From: Halogranum amylolyticum
GTDB taxonomy: Archaea > Halobacteriota > Halobacteria > Halobacteriales > Haloferacaceae
Reading direction: 5' to 3'
NCBI RefSeq assembly: GCF_900110465.1
Contig: NZ_FODV01000001.1
Coordinates: 62,001-126,000, forward strand
Length of the DNA: 64,000 nt
Part shown: in pieces, positions 61,773 to 64,000 of the stretch
How the letters are laid out: each line of letters opens with the position of its first letter
Numbering within the stretch: the stretch's first letter is position 1
Made by a program: the position numbers and the translations under genes
Notes under the pieces: model-generated
Database searches by the model: none
Told to the model about the DNA's origin: nothing
Seen by the model: only the letters and a program-made list of their open reading frames with translations

Positions 61773-62873
61773 ATGGCACAGATATTCGGTTCCCCGGAGT
61801 CGTACGTACAGGGCCGCGGCGTCGCCGCGGAGATCGGCACGCACACCGAGTCGCTCGGCGGGTCGGCGCTGCTGCTCGCCGACGAGGTCGTGATGGACCT
61901 CGTCGAAGCGGACGTCACCGCGAGTCTCCAGTCGAGAGACGCCGCGGTCACGACCGCGGTGTTCAGCGGCGAGTGTTCGAGCAGCGAGATCGACCGCGTC
62001 GGCGAACTGGCGGCCGACGCGCAGGCCGAGTTCGTCGTCGGTGCCGGCGGCGGGAAGGCGCTCGACACGGCGAAGGCCGTCGGCGAGGACCTCGGACTCG
62101 GCGTCGTCGCCATGCCGACCATCGCCTCGACGGACGCGCCGTGCAGCGCGCTGTCGGTCGTCTACACCGACCACGGCGAGTTCGAGTCGTACCGGTTCCT
62201 CGATCGCCACCCCGACGTCGTTCTCGTCGACACGGCGCTCGTCGCCGCCGCACCCACTCGGTTCTTCACGTCCGGGATCGCCGACGCCCTCGCGACGCGG
62301 TTCGAGGCCGACGCGACCATGCGCTCCGCCGGCGACAATATCCTCGGCGGCAAGGACACCCGCGCGGGCCACAGACTCGCCGAACTCTGTTACGAGACGC
62401 TCCGCGACCACGGCATCTCGGCGGTCGACGCCGTCGAGAACGACGCAGTCACCGAGAGCGTCGAAGCCGTCACCGAAGCCAACACGCTCCTGTCCGGCCT
62501 CGGCTTCGAGAGCGGCGGACTCGCGGCGGCCCACTCCATCCACAACGGACTCACACAGCTCGAAGCGACTCACGAGGCGACCCACGGCGAGAAGGTCAAC
62601 GTCGGGACGCTCTCGCAGCTGGTGCTCGAGGGCCGCAGCGACGAGTTCGTCGAGGACGTCGTCGAATTCTCGTTGGACATCGGTCTGCCCGTGAAGATGG
62701 CTGATATCGGCCTCGACGATCCGAGCGACGAGGACCTGCTGACCGTCGCCGAGGCGGCCTGCGCCGAAGACGAGACGATCCACAACGAACCGTTCGACGT
62801 CACACCGGAGATGGTGCGCGACGCGCTGGTCACCGCCAGCGAGATCGGCCGTCGCGTCGAACGCCGGCGCTGA
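61773..62873 (+). CDS. gldA: glycerol dehydrogenase (iron-containing alcohol dehydrogenase family)
   Basis: 366 aa, close to E. coli GldA through its length (FGSPESYVQG, GAGGGKALDTAKAV, PTIASTDAPCSALSVVYTD, GFESGGLAAAHSIHNGLT, HGEKVNVGTL, ETIHNEPF). Metal ligands are Asp in GIADALATRFEA, His in AAAHSIHNGL and His in EATHGEKV. Oxidises glycerol to dihydroxyacetone with NAD+. ATG at 61773, 80 bases after the exchanger gene. Confidence 0.93.
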   Translation: MAQIFGSPESYVQGRGVAAEIGTHTESLGGSALLLADEVVMDLVEADVTASLQSRDAAVTTAVFSGECSSSEIDRVGELAADAQAEFVVGAGGGKALDTAKAVGEDLGLGVVAMPTIASTDAPCSALSVVYTDHGEFESYRFLDRHPDVVLVDTALVAAAPTRFFTSGIADALATRFEADATMRSAGDNILGGKDTRAGHRLAELCYETLRDHGISAVDAVENDAVTESVEAVTEANTLLSGLGFESGGLAAAHSIHNGLTQLEATHEATHGEKVNVGTLSQLVLEGRSDEFVEDVVEFSLDIGLPVKMADIGLDDPSDEDLLTVAEAACAEDETIHNEPFDVTPEMVRDALVTASEIGRRVERRR

Positions 62874-63035
62874 CGCGGTCTCGGAACTGTCGAACAGCGT
62901 CGACTACACGATTTTTCTCGCCGACTGGACCCACAGAAGGAACGGACGTCTCCCTGCTCCCCGTGAATTCGTTCGACACCGACAATCGTCTCTGAAACGA
63001 CAACAGTTAACTGACTCTCATTCCTCGATGTTCCC

Positions 63036-64000
63036 ATGCCGATACAACGGAGGCGGTTCCTGCAGGCAGCGACGGCCGGCGCGGTGTTCGGACTGGCTGG
63101 CTGTACGTCACAGGGGGAACAGCCACAGAACCAGACGGGGAACAGTACGGGGACAGGCACCGACACCGGCTCCGGCACACAGGGGTCGGGTCAGATCGGC
63201 GACGGCGAACTGACGCTCGCGACGACGACCAGCACGTACGACACGGGCCTCCTCGACAAACTCAACCCGGTGTTCGAAGAGAACTACGGCGTTACGGTCA
63301 AGACGGTCCCCAAGGGGACCGGTGCGAGCCTCCGGACGGCGCGCGACGGCGATGCGGACGTCATCCTCGTGCACGCGCGCAACGCCGAGGACGAGTTCAT
63401 GCAGGACGGCTTCGGCGTGAACCGCCGCGACGTGATGTTCAACGACTTCGTCGTCGTCGGTCCCGAGGACGACCCGGCGGGCATCAACGGGATGGAGAGC
63501 GCCACCGAGGCGTTCTCGACCATCGCCGAGAGCCAGTCGACGTTCGTCTCGCGCGGCGACGACTCGGGGACGAACAAGAAGGAACTCATCATCTGGGAGG
63601 AGGCCGGCGTCGAACCCAGCGGGAACTGGTACCGCGAGATCGGCAAGGGGATGGGCGACACGCTCGTCCAGGCCGACCAGTCGGGCGCGTACACGCTGGC
63701 CGACCGCGGGACGTACCTCTCGATGAAAAACGAGATCGGACTCGTCATCCACGTCCAGGGGCCACTGAAGGGCGGGCCGGTCATCCTGAAGAACCCCTAC
63801 GGCGTGATGGCGGTGAACCCGGCGAAGTACTCGGACGTCAACTACCAGGCCGCGATGGCGTACATCGGATTCCTCACCAGCCCCGAGGCGCAGTCGATGA
63901 TCGAAAACTACACCGCGAACGGGTCGCAACTGTTCTTCCCGAACGCCATCTCCGAGGAACCCGACTTCGAACAGTACGTGCCGCAGGGGTACTCCGCGAG
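63036..64000 (+). CDS. tupA: tungstate ABC transporter substrate-binding lipoprotein TupA (partial, runs off right edge)
   Basis: At least 321 residues. Tat/lipobox signal [11 protein letters not shown]...LAGC, then a Gly/Thr-rich linker. Mature TupA features: [69 protein letters not shown] and [19 protein letters not shown]. It binds tungstate (or molybdate) for cofactor synthesis. The permease and ATPase are expected just beyond the window. Confidence 0.92.
   Translation, partial: MPIQRRRFLQAATAGAVFGLAGCTSQGEQPQNQTGNSTGTGTDTGSGTQGSGQIGDGELTLATTTSTYDTGLLDKLNPVFEENYGVTVKTVPKGTGASLRTARDGDADVILVHARNAEDEFMQDGFGVNRRDVMFNDFVVVGPEDDPAGINGMESATEAFSTIAESQSTFVSRGDDSGTNKKELIIWEEAGVEPSGNWYREIGKGMGDTLVQADQSGAYTLADRGTYLSMKNEIGLVIHVQGPLKGGPVILKNPYGVMAVNPAKYSDVNYQAAMAYIGFLTSPEAQSMIENYTANGSQLFFPNAISEEPDFEQYVPQGYSA

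Noticed and set aside
61671..62783. 370-codon minus-strand frame
   Set aside because: Antisense to gldA, which matches its family end to end.

Overview
The window comes from a haloarchaeon (class Halobacteria; the genus cannot be fixed from this sequence). Predicted proteins are very rich in Asp and Glu. Many starts are leaderless or near-leaderless behind TATA-like boxes. Typical haloarchaeal families are present: a TATA-binding protein, a DUF7344 protein, a DUF7504 remnant, an HTH_10 (bacterio-opsin activator type) regulator, twin-arginine lipoproteins and IS1341/TnpB-type ends. No tRNA, rRNA or CRISPR array was found.

About 1-20.9 kb is an AT-richer, accessory-looking arm. It holds a possible TFB fragment, a GCS2-family ligase, small membrane proteins, a TBP paralogue, four TnpB-type right-end scars without an intact transposase, and a frameshifted DUF7504 gene. 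Embedded in it (6.2-17.5 kb) is a catabolic block: a polysaccharide-deacetylase/cyclic-imidase-like hydrolase, an asparaginase, an Lrp regulator, an overlapping operon (enoyl-CoA hydratase, ADP-forming acyl-CoA synthetase, enoyl-CoA hydratase, nitrilase-type amidase), and a complete polyamine-type ABC importer followed by a PadR regulator.

About 20.9-33.7 kb, with higher GC, is the most interesting part. It encodes a CodA-type cytosine deaminase, two nucleoside hydrolases, a full ECF importer (S, T and a fused double ATPase), a universal stress protein, an aldose-dehydrogenase-like SDR, an MBL-fold lactonase-like hydrolase, an enolase-superfamily sugar-acid dehydratase, a FAH-family hydrolase, a second SDR and an IclR regulator. 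Together they suggest uptake of nucleosides, hydrolysis to base plus ribose, and oxidation of ribose through ribonate to pyruvate and glycolate by a non-phosphorylative route. This pathway is inference; the gene families and their catalytic residues are seen.

About 34-50.8 kb carries an HTH_10 regulator divergent from an amidase, a zinc-ribbon ArsR-like regulator, two FAD oxidoreductases, an aldo/keto reductase, a PiT-type transporter with altered signatures, a rhodanese, a sulfatase, and a PrpD/Rieske/amidohydrolase block facing a second nitrilase. About 50.9-54.3 kb is an OpuC-type osmoprotectant importer. Then come a SagB/ThcOx-like protein, a NodB-type deacetylase, a 5'-truncated histidine kinase, a VapBC toxin-antitoxin pair, a Ca2+/Na+ exchanger, GldA and, running off the right end, TupA. 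A dispersed repeat of about 90 bp occurs in three near-complete and two partial copies between 40.7 and 60.6 kb.
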